Part shown: positions 1 through 12,250 of the stretch, piece by piece
How positions within the stretch are numbered: the stretch's first letter is position 1
How the letters are laid out: each line of letters starts with the position of its first letter
Made by a program: the position numbers and the translations under genes
The notes under the pieces: model-generated
The model's input: the letters and a program-made list of their open reading frames with translations, nothing else
Told to the model about the DNA's origin: nothing
Databases searched by the model: none
From: Citrobacter portucalensis
GTDB taxonomy: Bacteria > Pseudomonadota > Gammaproteobacteria > Enterobacterales > Enterobacteriaceae
Length of the DNA: 64,000 nt
Assembly: GCF_002042885.1 (NCBI RefSeq)
Contig: NZ_MVFY01000003.1
Span: 1-64,000 of the forward strand
Reading direction: 5' to 3'

Positions 1-2428
<2,428 letters not shown>

Positions 2429-2512
2429 TTATCTTTTAGGCGTTCAATTTAAGTAGCCCAAAGCGGGCTGCTTACTAGAAGCGCCCGCCTGGTGACTAAA
2501 ACTCCGAAGGGA

Positions 2513-3556
<1,044 letters not shown>

Positions 3557-3578
3557 GAAATATACAACGATCCCACAA

Positions 3579-3866
3579 TTACCAGGACATCTGGCTGGGA
3601 TGCTTCACCGTAAGTCTGACGAAGTCAGTATAGCTAACCCTGACGACACTGTCTGAAATTTGACCACTCAAACCGCGAGCCTTAATGTCTTCTTCCAGTA
3701 CATAGACCTTAATGGAGGCATTTTGCAGACTTTCAAGGAAACGGCTTCCTTCGATTGCCGCCGTCACGCCATCCTGGAGCAATAAAAGCTCATCGTCTTT
3801 ATCTACCAGGCGAAGAAGAGAGGAGAAATCGGTAAGCCACGCGGAGCGATGTAGTGTGTGCAGCAT
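3579..3866 (-). CDS. tusB: tRNA 2-thiouridine synthesis sulfur relay protein TusB
   Basis: 95 residues, the standard TusB (YheL) length. TusB, TusC and TusD form a hexamer that passes persulfide sulfur from TusA to TusE and then MnmA for 2-thiolation of the wobble uridine of tRNA-Lys, -Glu and -Gln. TusB and TusC have the DsrH/DsrF fold; neither carries the active cysteine. The gene is the last of yheO-tusDCB, 7 bases after tusC, and the str promoter follows. Confidence 0.97.
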   Translation of the reverse strand: MLHTLHRSAWLTDFSSLLRLVDKDDELLLLQDGVTAAIEGSRFLESLQNASIKVYVLEEDIKARGLSGQISDSVVRVSYTDFVRLTVKHPSQMSW

Positions 3867-3873
3867 GAGAGTC

Positions 3874-4233
3874 TCAAAACCTTAAAATGACGTCAAAGTT
3901 GCCTAACTCACGGCGTAAATCTTCCGGTTCAAGCGCTGTCGCATCGACCACAAAATTAACCCCCTGCTGAAGGCCCCGCTCGCGTAATGAGGCAGCGCAG
4001 AGCCAACATTGATCGATATCGTACAACCCTAACAGCTTGAAGGTTGCGATATAGTCTCGCGCCAGCACAGCATCCGGTTGTTGTCCCTGGAGGATTTGAA
4101 AGACGCCATCGCCGATAAAAAACACGCCGAGGTCTTCCGTTAATGCAGATGTCGCCAGCAATGCATCTAACCCTTCACGGCCAGATGCGCTGCCATGCGG
4201 CACGGTAGAAAAGACAAAAGCAACACGTTTCAT
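3874..4233 (-). CDS. tusC: tRNA 2-thiouridine synthesis sulfur relay protein TusC
   Basis: 119 residues, the usual TusC (YheM) length, DsrE/DsrF-like fold. It is a structural partner in the TusBCD sulfur-relay hexamer. Its start codon shares a base with the tusD stop (TGATG at 4231-4235), indicating translational coupling and equimolar synthesis. Confidence 0.97.
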   Translation of the reverse strand: MKRVAFVFSTVPHGSASGREGLDALLATSALTEDLGVFFIGDGVFQILQGQQPDAVLARDYIATFKLLGLYDIDQCWLCAASLRERGLQQGVNFVVDATALEPEDLRRELGNFDVILRF

Positions 4234-4619
4234 CAGAACTGCACCACGCGATCGCAGGTCAGGGATGCCTCAGCCAGCGATCCAAGCCCGCTGAGGTTAA
4301 AACCTGATTGTAAATTAGCCCCTGCCAGTCCCAGCCGCTTTGCCTCAGTTTCATCAACAACGCCGCGACGCAACGCCGCCGCCACGCAGATATTCAGCGT
4401 TACACCATGCTGTTGGTTCAGCTGTTGCCAGGCCCGCACCAGATCATATTCATCACTGGCGGGTGAAGTCAGTAAGTTGGCGTTATATACACCTTCTCGA
4501 TAGAAAAAGACGCTGCATAACTCATGCCCTTCTTCGAGAAGCGCATGAGCAAATTGCAACGCGCTGCTCGCCTGCTGCGTGCCATAAGCAGGCCCTGTCA
4601 CCATGATGGCAAAACGCAT
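4233..4619 (-). CDS. tusD: Sulfurtransferase subunit TusD
   Basis: 128 residues (YheN). TusD is the catalytic subunit of TusBCD: its Cys78, present here in [12 protein letters not shown], accepts the persulfide from TusA and hands it to TusE. The N-terminus [15 protein letters not shown] is the typical DsrE start. The start overlaps the yheO stop (TAATG), so the four genes form one transcription unit. Confidence 0.97.
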   Translation of the reverse strand: MRFAIMVTGPAYGTQQASSALQFAHALLEEGHELCSVFFYREGVYNANLLTSPASDEYDLVRAWQQLNQQHGVTLNICVAAALRRGVVDETEAKRLGLAGANLQSGFNLSGLGSLAEASLTCDRVVQF

Positions 4620-5341
4620 TACTTGTCTTGCCCCTGGAAATCGCCGCTTTTGAACTGACGAATATAGAGGTAGACCGTATGTTTGGAGATGTTCAGCCGA
4701 TCGGCGACCTGATTGATTGCATCTTTAATATCGAAGATGCCTTTCTCATATAAATTCAGGACGATCTGGCGGTTCTTCGCGTTGTTGGAAACATTGCGAT
4801 CGGCATTCACTTCTTCGATCGTGAATTCCAGCGTCTGGGTAACCAGATCTTCCACCGAAGAAGCGAAGTTGACGGCAGAGCCCACTTCCGGGGTTTCCGG
4901 TGGGATAAAGGTATTCATTATCTGCGAGAAAGGAACATCAAGGTTCATGTTGATGCACAGCAGACCAATCACGCGATGCTCACGGTTGCGAATGGCAATC
5001 GTCACCGACTTCATCAAGACACCGCTTTTCGCACGTGTGAAGTAACACTTCGACACGCTGCTATCCGCACCCGTCATATCATGCAGCATACGCAACGCAA
5101 GGTCAGTAATCGGTGAGCCAATTTTACGGCCCGTGTGTTCACCGTTAGCAATGCGGATGGCCGAGCATTTCAAATCCTGCAAAGAGTGCAATACGATTTC
5201 ACAATGGGAACCAATGAGCATCGCCAACCCGTCCACTACCGCTTCGTAGGATTTGAGGATATCGAAGTCGGTTTGATCGAAAGGACGTTGATCCAGCAAA
5301 TCTAGCTCACTGGTTTCGTTGGTTAAAAGCGACCTGGACAT
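4619..5341 (-). CDS. yheO: YheO, PAS/HTH putative transcriptional regulator
   Basis: 240 residues from the ATG at 5339-5341. An upstream GTG at 5353 lies inside the Shine-Dalgarno stretch AAGGAG and is less likely. The N-terminal two thirds is a YheO-type PAS-like domain (about 25-135), and the C-terminus (about 185-235) is a helix-turn-helix with the text [19 protein letters not shown]. The family is widely conserved and thought to bind DNA; target and ligand are not established. It leads the tusDCB operon by a one-base overlap, which suggests a link with the sulfur-relay genes. Confidence 0.93.
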   Translation of the reverse strand: MSRSLLTNETSELDLLDQRPFDQTDFDILKSYEAVVDGLAMLIGSHCEIVLHSLQDLKCSAIRIANGEHTGRKIGSPITDLALRMLHDMTGADSSVSKCYFTRAKSGVLMKSVTIAIRNREHRVIGLLCINMNLDVPFSQIMNTFIPPETPEVGSAVNFASSVEDLVTQTLEFTIEEVNADRNVSNNAKNRQIVLNLYEKGIFDIKDAINQVADRLNISKHTVYLYIRQFKSGDFQGQDK

Positions 5342-5473
5342 GAAAAAAAGCACTCCTTTTCAGGAGCCTGTCGTTATGTTGTCAGGGCAGGCTCATCACT
5401 ATTATAGGGGCATCTAAAGTAATACAGCGCACAAGGCGCTTTCCAGTATTAATTATATCCTGTCGATAATAAA

Positions 5474-5500
5474 AAACCGCCGCCCTGTGGGCGGCGGTTT
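5474..5500 (-). terminator. Intrinsic terminator after fkpA
   Basis: A 12-bp perfect stem (5474-5485 with 5489-5500) with a three-base loop is followed on the minus strand by a T-rich run (complement of 5466-5476). It lies just past the fkpA stop and separates fkpA from yheO. Confidence 0.9.
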
Positions 5501-5508
5501 CTGTTAGC

Positions 5509-6327
5509 TTATTTTTTGCTGCTGTCTGCAGCTTTATCTGCCGGTGCAGCATCTGGCTGCGCGTCAGCTTTCGGTGCCGGTTTGATGTCTAACAGTTCAA
5601 CATCAAAGACCAGCGTAGAGTTGGCTGGAATACCCGGGACGCCCGTTTTGCCGTAAGCCAGATCCGGTGGGATAACCAGCTGGATTTTGCCGCCTTTCTT
5701 GATGTTTTTCAGGCCTTCAGTCCAGCCAGGGATGACACCGTCAAGACGGAAAGACAGCGGCTCACCACGGGTGTAGGAGTTATCAAACTCTTTACCATCG
5801 ATCAGCGTACCTTTGTAGTTGACTACCACGGTATCGCTGTCTTTCGGTGCAGCGCCAGTACCTTCTTTCTCTACTTTGTAGACCAGGCCAGTAGAAGAGG
5901 TTTTAACGCCTTTCTCTTTAGCAAATTTCTCGCGGTAAACTTTACCTTTGGCTTCGTTGTCAGCCGCGTCTTTTTCCATTTTCGCCTGAGCGGAGCTCTT
6001 CACGCGCGCTTCAAACGCCTGCAGAGTTTGTTCGATTTCCTGGTCAGACAGTTTGCTCTTGTCTGCAAATGCATCCTGAACACCAGCGATCAGCTGATCT
6101 TTATCCAGTTTGATGCCCAGTTTTTCCTGCTCTTTCAGAGAGTTTTCCATATAACGACCCAGGGACGCGCCCAGCGCGTAAGCGGCTTTTTGGTCGTCAT
6201 TCTTGAATGCTGCTTTGCTGTCAGCAGTAGCGGCTGGTTTCGCAGCATCAGCAGCGAAGGTGATCGGGGCATGCAGAGCAACAGCCATTGTGGTCGCCAG
6301 CAGCGTTACTTTAAACAGTGATTTCAT
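5509..6327 (-). CDS. fkpA: Periplasmic FKBP-type peptidyl-prolyl isomerase FkpA
   Basis: 272 residues, near the 270 of E. coli. A signal peptide (about 1-25, ending APITFAAD) is followed by a helical dimerisation and chaperone domain (about 30-140), then the FKBP domain (about 145-255) with DSDTVVVNYKGTLIDG and IPGWTEGL, and a charged Ala/Asp/Lys tail. It isomerises prolyl bonds and acts as a chaperone for envelope proteins in the periplasm. A sigma-E promoter lies upstream, as known for fkpA. Confidence 0.98.
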   Translation of the reverse strand: MKSLFKVTLLATTMAVALHAPITFAADAAKPAATADSKAAFKNDDQKAAYALGASLGRYMENSLKEQEKLGIKLDKDQLIAGVQDAFADKSKLSDQEIEQTLQAFEARVKSSAQAKMEKDAADNEAKGKVYREKFAKEKGVKTSSTGLVYKVEKEGTGAAPKDSDTVVVNYKGTLIDGKEFDNSYTRGEPLSFRLDGVIPGWTEGLKNIKKGGKIQLVIPPDLAYGKTGVPGIPANSTLVFDVELLDIKPAPKADAQPDAAPADKAADSSKK

Positions 6328-6438
6328 CCATATCTCCAGGGCCGGGGCATCTCACCCCAGGGTTAGCTAACATAAAAATGTACTATAAAGCGTTGCAGAA
6401 CAAATCAACATACAGGCACGCCCTATTATCACCACTTT

Positions 6439-6466
6439 TCAGACTCTTTTTGTTTAAATTAGTTTC
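6439..6466 (-). promoter_or_regulatory. Sigma-E promoter of fkpA
   Basis: On the minus strand GAAACT (6461-6466) and TCTGA (6439-6443) are spaced by 17 bases, matching the extracytoplasmic stress consensus GGAACTT/TCTGA. It lies about 110 bases upstream of fkpA, which is a known sigma-E regulon member in E. coli. Confidence 0.7.
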
Positions 6467-6559
6467 GTTACCGAAGATTGAGTGCTGTGCAAACAAGCAA
6501 AGTTAAGTAGAATTCGCCGCAGTCCGCGATCTGCCGGAGAAAAAAGAAAGAGGTGAATC

Positions 6560-6778
6560 ATGCAGGATACAACAATGGAAACTCGCCTGGCTGAACTGGA
6601 AAGTCGCCTGGCATTTCAGGAGATCACCATTGAAGAGCTCAACGTGACGGTGACCGCGCATGAACTGGAAATGGCCAAACTGCGCGACCATCTGCGTCTG
6701 CTGACGGAAAAGCTCAAAGCAACGCAGCCGTCCCACATTGCATCGCAGTCTGAAGAGACCCCACCGCCACATTATTGA
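6560..6778 (+). CDS. slyX: SlyX family protein
   Basis: 72 residues, the normal SlyX length. The sequence is a short coiled coil with heptad-like leucines between about residues 6 and 52, followed by a polar, proline-rich tail. The function of SlyX is unknown; the name comes from its place beside slyD. It is divergent from fkpA and converges on slyD across a bidirectional terminator. Confidence 0.95.
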   Translation: MQDTTMETRLAELESRLAFQEITIEELNVTVTAHELEMAKLRDHLRLLTEKLKATQPSHIASQSEETPPPHY

Positions 6779-6783
6779 GACGT

Positions 6784-6812
6784 AAAAAAAGCGGGGATAT
6801 CCCCGCTTTTTT
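6784..6812. terminator. Bidirectional terminator between slyX and slyD
   Basis: A GC stem (6791-6796 with 6801-6806, ATAT loop) is flanked by seven A's on the left and six T's on the right, so it can stop transcription from both directions. Confidence 0.9.
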
Positions 6813-6814
6813 GT

Positions 6815-6882
6815 GCCGGATGACGACGTAAACGTCTTATCCAGCCTACGGTAGGCCTGATAAGCGTAGCGCCATCAGGCAA
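6815..6882. repeat. REP/BIME palindromic element
   Basis: GCCGGATG...TTATCC and a second inverted unit with GTAGGCCTGATAAGCGTAGCGCCATCAGGC form the enterobacterial repetitive extragenic palindrome pair. It lies between the slyX terminator and the slyD stop. Confidence 0.8.
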
Positions 6883-6891
6883 TCATACCGA

Positions 6892-7503
6892 TCAGTGGCA
6901 ACCGCAGCCGCCGCCGTTACCTTTACCGCCACCGCCGCAGCAGCCTTCGCCGCCGTGCTCGTGACCATGGTCGTGACCGTGGCCGTGACCACCGCAGCAA
7001 CCGTCATGACCGTGGTCATGATCGTGGTCGTGACCGTGCGCACCGTGAACGTGGCCGTGAGCCAGTTCTTCTTCGGTCGCTTCGCGGATAGCAACAACTT
7101 CTACGTTGAATTTCAGATTCTGGCCAGCCAGCATGTGGTTACCGTCAACCACAACGTGGTCGTCTTCCACTTCGGTAATTTCTACCGGTACTGGACCCTG
7201 GTCAGTTTCAGCCAGGAAACGCATGCCAACCTGCAGTTCGTCAACGCCCATGAAGACGTCTTTAGGAACGCGCTGCACCAGGTTTTCGTCGTACTGACCG
7301 TATGCGTCGTTTGCGCCAACAGCAACATCGAATTTGTCGCCAACTTCATGACCGTCCAGCGCTGTTTCCAGGCCAGAAATCAGGGAACCGTGACCATGCA
7401 GGTAGTCCAGCGGTGCACTCACCGGAGACTCATCAACCAACACACCGTCTTCTGTACGTACCTGATAGGCCAGGCTGACCACCAGGTCCTTTGCTACTTT
7501 CAT
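6892..7503 (-). CDS. slyD: FKBP-type peptidyl-prolyl isomerase and metallochaperone SlyD
   Basis: 203 residues, slightly longer than the 196 of E. coli. The N-terminal 145 residues hold the FKBP domain with an inserted IF chaperone flap. The tail (about 148-203) is very rich in His, Gly and Cys, with HDHDHDHGHDG and two CCGG clusters plus GCGCH. This tail binds nickel and other metals and supplies Ni to the hydrogenase maturation proteins HypB/HypA. In the E. coli background SlyD is also needed for stability of the phiX174 lysis protein E. The extra length lies in the His-rich tail. Confidence 0.98.
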   Translation of the reverse strand: MKVAKDLVVSLAYQVRTEDGVLVDESPVSAPLDYLHGHGSLISGLETALDGHEVGDKFDVAVGANDAYGQYDENLVQRVPKDVFMGVDELQVGMRFLAETDQGPVPVEITEVEDDHVVVDGNHMLAGQNLKFNVEVVAIREATEEELAHGHVHGAHGHDHDHDHGHDGCCGGHGHGHDHGHEHGGEGCCGGGGKGNGGGCGCH

Positions 7504-7597
7504 GATATCTCCTGAGCATGGAAAGAATAGTGGCGCAGATTGTAGCGGAATTCTGCACCCGTGTACCCTCTAGCTTAAAAAAAGCTGCGCCATATCG

Positions 7598-7798
7598 CTA
7601 GTCCGGATGAAAAATCCCGATCACTTGCTCTTCTTTGCGAACGTGCTCGCGCGCCTCTTTATCGGCTTCCCGCATCTGATGACCGCACTTAACACACTCA
7701 ACAATATCGATATTATTTTCGCGCCACATCGCCAGCGTATCCTGCGACTGGCAGGACGGACATTTTGCACCTGCGATAAAACGTTTACGAATTGCCAT
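7598..7798 (-). CDS. yheV: YheV family zinc-ribbon protein
   Basis: 66 residues. Two Cys pairs, CPSCQSQ near residue 13 and CVKCGH near residue 35, form a predicted zinc ribbon (YheV/DUF2387). No function is established. It follows kefB by nine bases, so it is probably co-transcribed with kefGB. Confidence 0.94.
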   Translation of the reverse strand: MAIRKRFIAGAKCPSCQSQDTLAMWRENNIDIVECVKCGHQMREADKEAREHVRKEEQVIGIFHPD

Positions 7799-7807
7799 GG
7801 TTATCCT

Positions 7808-9613
7808 CTACTCAAATTCATCCCAGCCATCCAGCTGACGTCGCTCTTGCTGCATCTCTCGTTGGAAAATTTCCTCCAGCTCGCGCCGGGCTTCCCTGGC
7901 TCGAGAGATTTGTACCGTATCTGTATGCATGGGGATCAGCTCCCGCAGCATGCGCATATCCAGCCGCCGAAAATGCAGCTGAGCACGCTGAGCCTGGTGC
8001 GGATGCATTCCCAGTGTAACCAGCGTTTTACGCCCCAACTCCAGCGCACTGGAGAACGTTTCGCGGGAAAACTGCGTCACACCAGCCTGTAATAACTCAT
8101 GCGCCTCTACACGTCCGCGCGCTCGCGCAAGAATATGCAAATGCGGAAAATACTGTTGGCACAGTTCCACCAGTTTCATGGTGTCTTCAGGCTCATTACA
8201 GGTAATAACAATAGATTGCGCCGCCTCTGCCCCTGCGGAGCGCAACAGTTCCACCTGCGTGGCATCACCGTAATAAACCTTATAGCCATATTTACGCATC
8301 AGATTCACCGCGCTGATATCCCGCTCCAAAACGGTAATGCGCATTTTATTGGCCATCAACAGGCGACCAATAACCTGACCAAAACGCCCAAACCCCACCA
8401 CAATCACCTGCGGTTTATCATCTTCCACCCAGGGTTTTTCGTCTTCCTCATCCGTGCCGTTAAACTGGCGGGAGAGCCATTTATCAATCAGCTTCATCAC
8501 CAGCGGCGTGGTCATCATCGACAGCGTGACGGTCACCAGCAGCAACGCCATTTGGTCGCCCTGAAACAGCCGTTGCGAGGATGCCGTTGAAAACAGCACG
8601 AAAGCGAATTCACCACCCTGACTTAAAACCCCGGCAAATTGCATCCGTTCAGAGCTTCTCATGCCGTTAAGACGCGCCAGCACATACAGCACCAGCATTT
8701 TTACGACCACCAGCACGATCACGCTCGCTGCCACCCACAGAATATGGGTGTAGAGCACGCCGAGGTTGAGCGACATGCCAACGGAGATAAAAAACAGCCC
8801 GAGCAACAGGCCTTTAAACGGATCGATTGCCGTTTCCAGCTCATGTCGATATTCGCTTTCCGCCAGCAGCACGCCCGCAATAAACGTTCCCAGCGCCATT
8901 GACAGCCCCAGCGCATCCATAAATAGAGCAGACCCCAGCACCAACAGCAGCGTGGCAGCGGTGAACACTTCCCGCACGCCAGAATCCGCAATAAAGCGGA
9001 AAACCGGACGCAGCAAATAGCGACCGCCAATCAGCATGCCGGCAAAGGCCAGCACCTTCATTCCCACTTTGATCCAGTCAAAATGTTCGTCAGCAGAACC
9101 CGCCAGCAGCGGAACCAGTGCCAGCGCGGGGATCACCGCCAGATCCTGAAACAGCAGTACCGAAAAACCCAGTTGTCCGGATTCACTGCGGTTCATGCCT
9201 TTTTCGCGCATTAACTGTAGCGCCATAGCGGTCGATGACATCGCCAGACCAATGCCGCCAACCACTGCCGCCTGCCAGGAGAACGCAGTGAGCATCAATA
9301 ATCCGGCCAGCACCACCGCGCTCAGCATCACCTGCGCGGCACCGACGCCAAAAATTGAACGCCGCAGTTGCCACAGTTTGGCGGGATTAAGTTCCAGCCC
9401 AATGATGAACATCAGAAAGACTACGCCCAGCTCGGAAAAATGCAGGATTTCATCCACATCGCTGATAAATCCTAATCCCCACGGGCCGATAGCAATACCT
9501 GCCAGCAAGTAACCCAGCACCGGACCGATACCCAGCTTTGAGGCCAGGGGAACTGCAGCCACCGCCGCGAAGAGGAACAACACTCCCGCTGTCAATAAAT
9601 CAGAACCTTCCAT
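7808..9613 (-). CDS. kefB: Glutathione-regulated K+/H+ antiporter KefB
   Basis: 601 residues. About 12 membrane helices (1-380) of the CPA2 antiporter family are followed by a cytosolic KTN/RCK domain with the Rossmann text [15 protein letters not shown] near residue 403. KefB is held closed by glutathione and opened by glutathione-electrophile adducts, letting K+ out and acidifying the cytoplasm to protect against toxic electrophiles. Its ATG overlaps the kefG stop (TGATG at 9611-9615). Confidence 0.98.
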   Translation of the reverse strand: MEGSDLLTAGVLFLFAAVAAVPLASKLGIGPVLGYLLAGIAIGPWGLGFISDVDEILHFSELGVVFLMFIIGLELNPAKLWQLRRSIFGVGAAQVMLSAVVLAGLLMLTAFSWQAAVVGGIGLAMSSTAMALQLMREKGMNRSESGQLGFSVLLFQDLAVIPALALVPLLAGSADEHFDWIKVGMKVLAFAGMLIGGRYLLRPVFRFIADSGVREVFTAATLLLVLGSALFMDALGLSMALGTFIAGVLLAESEYRHELETAIDPFKGLLLGLFFISVGMSLNLGVLYTHILWVAASVIVLVVVKMLVLYVLARLNGMRSSERMQFAGVLSQGGEFAFVLFSTASSQRLFQGDQMALLLVTVTLSMMTTPLVMKLIDKWLSRQFNGTDEEDEKPWVEDDKPQVIVVGFGRFGQVIGRLLMANKMRITVLERDISAVNLMRKYGYKVYYGDATQVELLRSAGAEAAQSIVITCNEPEDTMKLVELCQQYFPHLHILARARGRVEAHELLQAGVTQFSRETFSSALELGRKTLVTLGMHPHQAQRAQLHFRRLDMRMLRELIPMHTDTVQISRAREARRELEEIFQREMQQERRQLDGWDEFE

Positions 9614-10167
9614 CAGCGGCCTCCCACAGGGATCGGATTCGCCAGCCAGTCACCATACGCTTTCGCATGGCTGTCCAGCTCCTGCTTCGTTTGCCGTCTG
9701 GCCCAGTAAACGATAATTGGGCTCATCCAGTGCATGCGGCACATACCGGCCGTTAGCTCGAAAGGACGCAGCACATCGCTCATTGGATAACGGTTTAGCG
9801 CGTCATAGCGATAGGCACTTTCCGGTTCTCCGGTAGTGATAACGCTACGCCAATACTTTCCCGCCAGTTGATTCCCTCCGGGACCGCTGGCAAATCCGCG
9901 GCTCAGTACGCGGTCAAGCCATTCCTTTAACAGCGCCGGACAACTATAGGTATAGAGTGGGTGCTGAAAAACAATCACATCATGCTCACGCAGCAGCGCC
10001 TGTTCATGCGGAATATCGATAAAAAAATCAGGATAGTGCGCGTAAAGGTCGTGCACGGTAACATTGCTGAGCTGCATGGCCGGTTTAAGCAGAACACGGT
10101 TCGCGACCGAGTCCTGAGATTCCGGATGGGCATACAGCAGCAAGACTTTCGCTGGCTGGAACATCAT
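9613..10167 (-). CDS. kefG: KefG, quinone-oxidoreductase-like ancillary subunit of KefB
   Basis: 184 residues, flavodoxin-like NAD(P)H quinone oxidoreductase fold with the FMN-side motif [14 protein letters not shown]. KefG binds KefB and is needed for full antiporter activity. It leads the kefG-kefB-yheV unit and is translationally coupled to kefB by a one-base overlap. Confidence 0.97.
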   Translation of the reverse strand: MMFQPAKVLLLYAHPESQDSVANRVLLKPAMQLSNVTVHDLYAHYPDFFIDIPHEQALLREHDVIVFQHPLYTYSCPALLKEWLDRVLSRGFASGPGGNQLAGKYWRSVITTGEPESAYRYDALNRYPMSDVLRPFELTAGMCRMHWMSPIIVYWARRQTKQELDSHAKAYGDWLANPIPVGGR

Positions 10168-10296
10168 CCCCCTCCCGGTTTTGTCTTTTGTCTATTTTCG
10201 ACGTTTTGGGCTACCATTGCGCCTCGGTGCGGCAAACGGCCCGCACATTACATTATCATAATGATAAATTAACATAGTCTGAACATACGGCGCCTT

Positions 10297-12198
10297 ATGA
10301 TTGTTTTCTCATCGTTACAAATTCGTCGCGGCGTGCGCGTCTTGCTGGACAATGCCACGGCCACCATTAATCCAGGGCAGAAGGTTGGCCTGGTGGGTAA
10401 AAATGGCTGCGGTAAATCTACCCTGCTGGCATTGCTGAAAAATGAACTCAGCGCCGACGCTGGAGGATTTACCTATCCGGGAAACTGGCAGCTCGCGTGG
10501 GTGAATCAGGAAACGCCTGCGTTGCCACAGCCCGCGCTGGAGTATGTCATTGACGGCGACCGCGAGTATCGTCAACTGGAAGCGCAGTTGAACGACGCCA
10601 ACGAACGTAACGATGGACATGCCATTGCCACCGTCCATGGCAAGCTGGATGCCATCGACGCCTGGACCGTGCGCTCACGCGCCGCCAGCCTGCTGCATGG
10701 CCTCGGCTTCTCCAACGAACAGCTTGAGCGCCCGGTCAGCGACTTCTCCGGTGGCTGGCGTATGCGTCTCAACCTGGCCCAGGCGCTGATTTGCCGTTCA
10801 GACCTACTGCTGCTCGATGAACCCACCAACCACCTCGATCTCGACGCGGTGATCTGGCTGGAAAGATGGCTGAAAAGCTATCAGGGCACGCTGATTTTGA
10901 TCTCCCACGATCGCGACTTTCTCGATCCGGTGGTGGATAAAATTATTCATATCGAACAGCAAACCATGTTCGAGTACACCGGCAACTACAGCGCGTTTGA
11001 AATCCAGCGTGCGACCCGCCTCGCACAGCAACAGGCAATGTACGAAAGCCAGCAGGAGCGCGTGGCGCATCTGCAAAGCTATATCGATCGTTTCCGCGCT
11101 AAAGCAACGAAAGCGAAGCAGGCACAGAGCCGTATCAAAATGCTGGAACGCATGGAGCTGATTGCCCCAGCGCACGTGGACAACCCGTTCCACTTCAGCT
11201 TCCGTGAGCCGGAAAGCCTGCCAAACCCGCTGCTGAAGATGGAAAAGGTTAGCGCTGGCTACGGCGATCGCGTCATTCTCGATTCGATCAAACTGAATCT
11301 GGTGCCGGGTTCCCGCATCGGCCTGCTCGGTCGCAACGGCGCGGGTAAATCGACGCTGATTAAGCTGCTGGCCGGCGAACTGGCCCCAATTAGCGGTGAG
11401 ATTGGCCTGGCGAAAGGCATCAAACTGGGCTACTTCGCGCAGCACCAGCTGGAGTTTTTACGCGCCGATGAATCACCCATTCAGCATCTGGCACGCATGG
11501 CGCCGCAGGAACTGGAGCAGAAACTGCGTGACTACCTGGGTGGATTCGGCTTCCAGGGCGACAAAGTCAGCGAAGAGACACGCCGCTTCTCCGGTGGCGA
11601 AAAAGCGCGTCTGGTACTGGCATTGATCGTCTGGCAGCGCCCTAACCTGCTGCTGCTCGATGAACCAACCAACCACCTGGACTTGGATATGCGTCAGGCG
11701 CTGACCGAGGCGCTGATCGATTTTGAAGGCGCGCTGGTTGTCGTCTCGCACGACCGTCACCTGATCCGCTCCACCACCGACGACCTCTATCTGGTACACG
11801 ACAAGAAAGTCGAGCCGTTTGATGGCGATCTGGAGGATTATCAGCAGTGGCTGAGCGATGTCCAGAAACAGGAAAACCAGGGCGACGAACCGGCGAAAGA
11901 GAGCGTTAACAGCGCCCAGGCGCGTAAAGACCAGAAGCGCCGTGAAGCGGAACTGCGCTCCCTGACGCAGCCGCTGCGTAAAGAGATTACCCGTCTGGAA
12001 AAAGAGATGGAGAAACTGCACGCACAGCTGGCGCAGGCGGAAGAAAAACTCGGCGACAGCGAACTGTACGACCAAAGTCGCAAAGCCGAACTTACCGCCT
12101 GTTTGCAGCAGCAGGCCAGTGCGAAATCCGGGCTGGAAGAGTGTGAAATGGCCTGGCTGGAGGCTCAGGAACAGCTTGAGCAGATGTTGGCCGAGTAG
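10297..12198 (+). CDS. yheS: ABC-F family ATPase YheS
   Basis: 633 residues. Two ABC ATPase domains carry Walker A GKNGCGKST (near 35) and GRNGAGKST (near 347) and signatures SGGWRMRL and SGGEKARL, joined by the ABC-F linker rich in Arg and Lys (about 240-290). A coiled-coil C-terminal tail (about 535-633) follows. There are no membrane helices. ABC-F proteins act on the ribosome; YheS binds the E site in E. coli and has been linked to relief of stalling, but its client set is not settled. Confidence 0.96.
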   Translation: MIVFSSLQIRRGVRVLLDNATATINPGQKVGLVGKNGCGKSTLLALLKNELSADAGGFTYPGNWQLAWVNQETPALPQPALEYVIDGDREYRQLEAQLNDANERNDGHAIATVHGKLDAIDAWTVRSRAASLLHGLGFSNEQLERPVSDFSGGWRMRLNLAQALICRSDLLLLDEPTNHLDLDAVIWLERWLKSYQGTLILISHDRDFLDPVVDKIIHIEQQTMFEYTGNYSAFEIQRATRLAQQQAMYESQQERVAHLQSYIDRFRAKATKAKQAQSRIKMLERMELIAPAHVDNPFHFSFREPESLPNPLLKMEKVSAGYGDRVILDSIKLNLVPGSRIGLLGRNGAGKSTLIKLLAGELAPISGEIGLAKGIKLGYFAQHQLEFLRADESPIQHLARMAPQELEQKLRDYLGGFGFQGDKVSEETRRFSGGEKARLVLALIVWQRPNLLLLDEPTNHLDLDMRQALTEALIDFEGALVVVSHDRHLIRSTTDDLYLVHDKKVEPFDGDLEDYQQWLSDVQKQENQGDEPAKESVNSAQARKDQKRREAELRSLTQPLRKEITRLEKEMEKLHAQLAQAEEKLGDSELYDQSRKAELTACLQQQASAKSGLEECEMAWLEAQEQLEQMLAE

Positions 12199-12205
12199 TC
12201 ATCAT

Positions 12206-12240
12206 TGCCGGATCCGACGCCAACACGTCTCATCCGGCAT
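12206..12240. repeat. REP palindrome after yheS, possible terminator
   Basis: GCCGGAT (12207-12213) pairs with ATCCGGC (12232-12238), followed by ATTTTTG. It marks the left edge of the accessory nadV block and may end transcription of yheS. Confidence 0.75.
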
Positions 12241-12250
12241 TTTTGTTGAA

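Noticed and set aside
6895-7515. 206-codon open frame opposite slyD
   Set aside because: Mirror of the His-rich tail codons; the Ala/Thr/Val-rich translation is not a real protein.
11473-12075. 200-codon open frame opposite yheS
   Set aside because: Lies wholly inside an intact ABC-F gene on the other strand; no homologue text.
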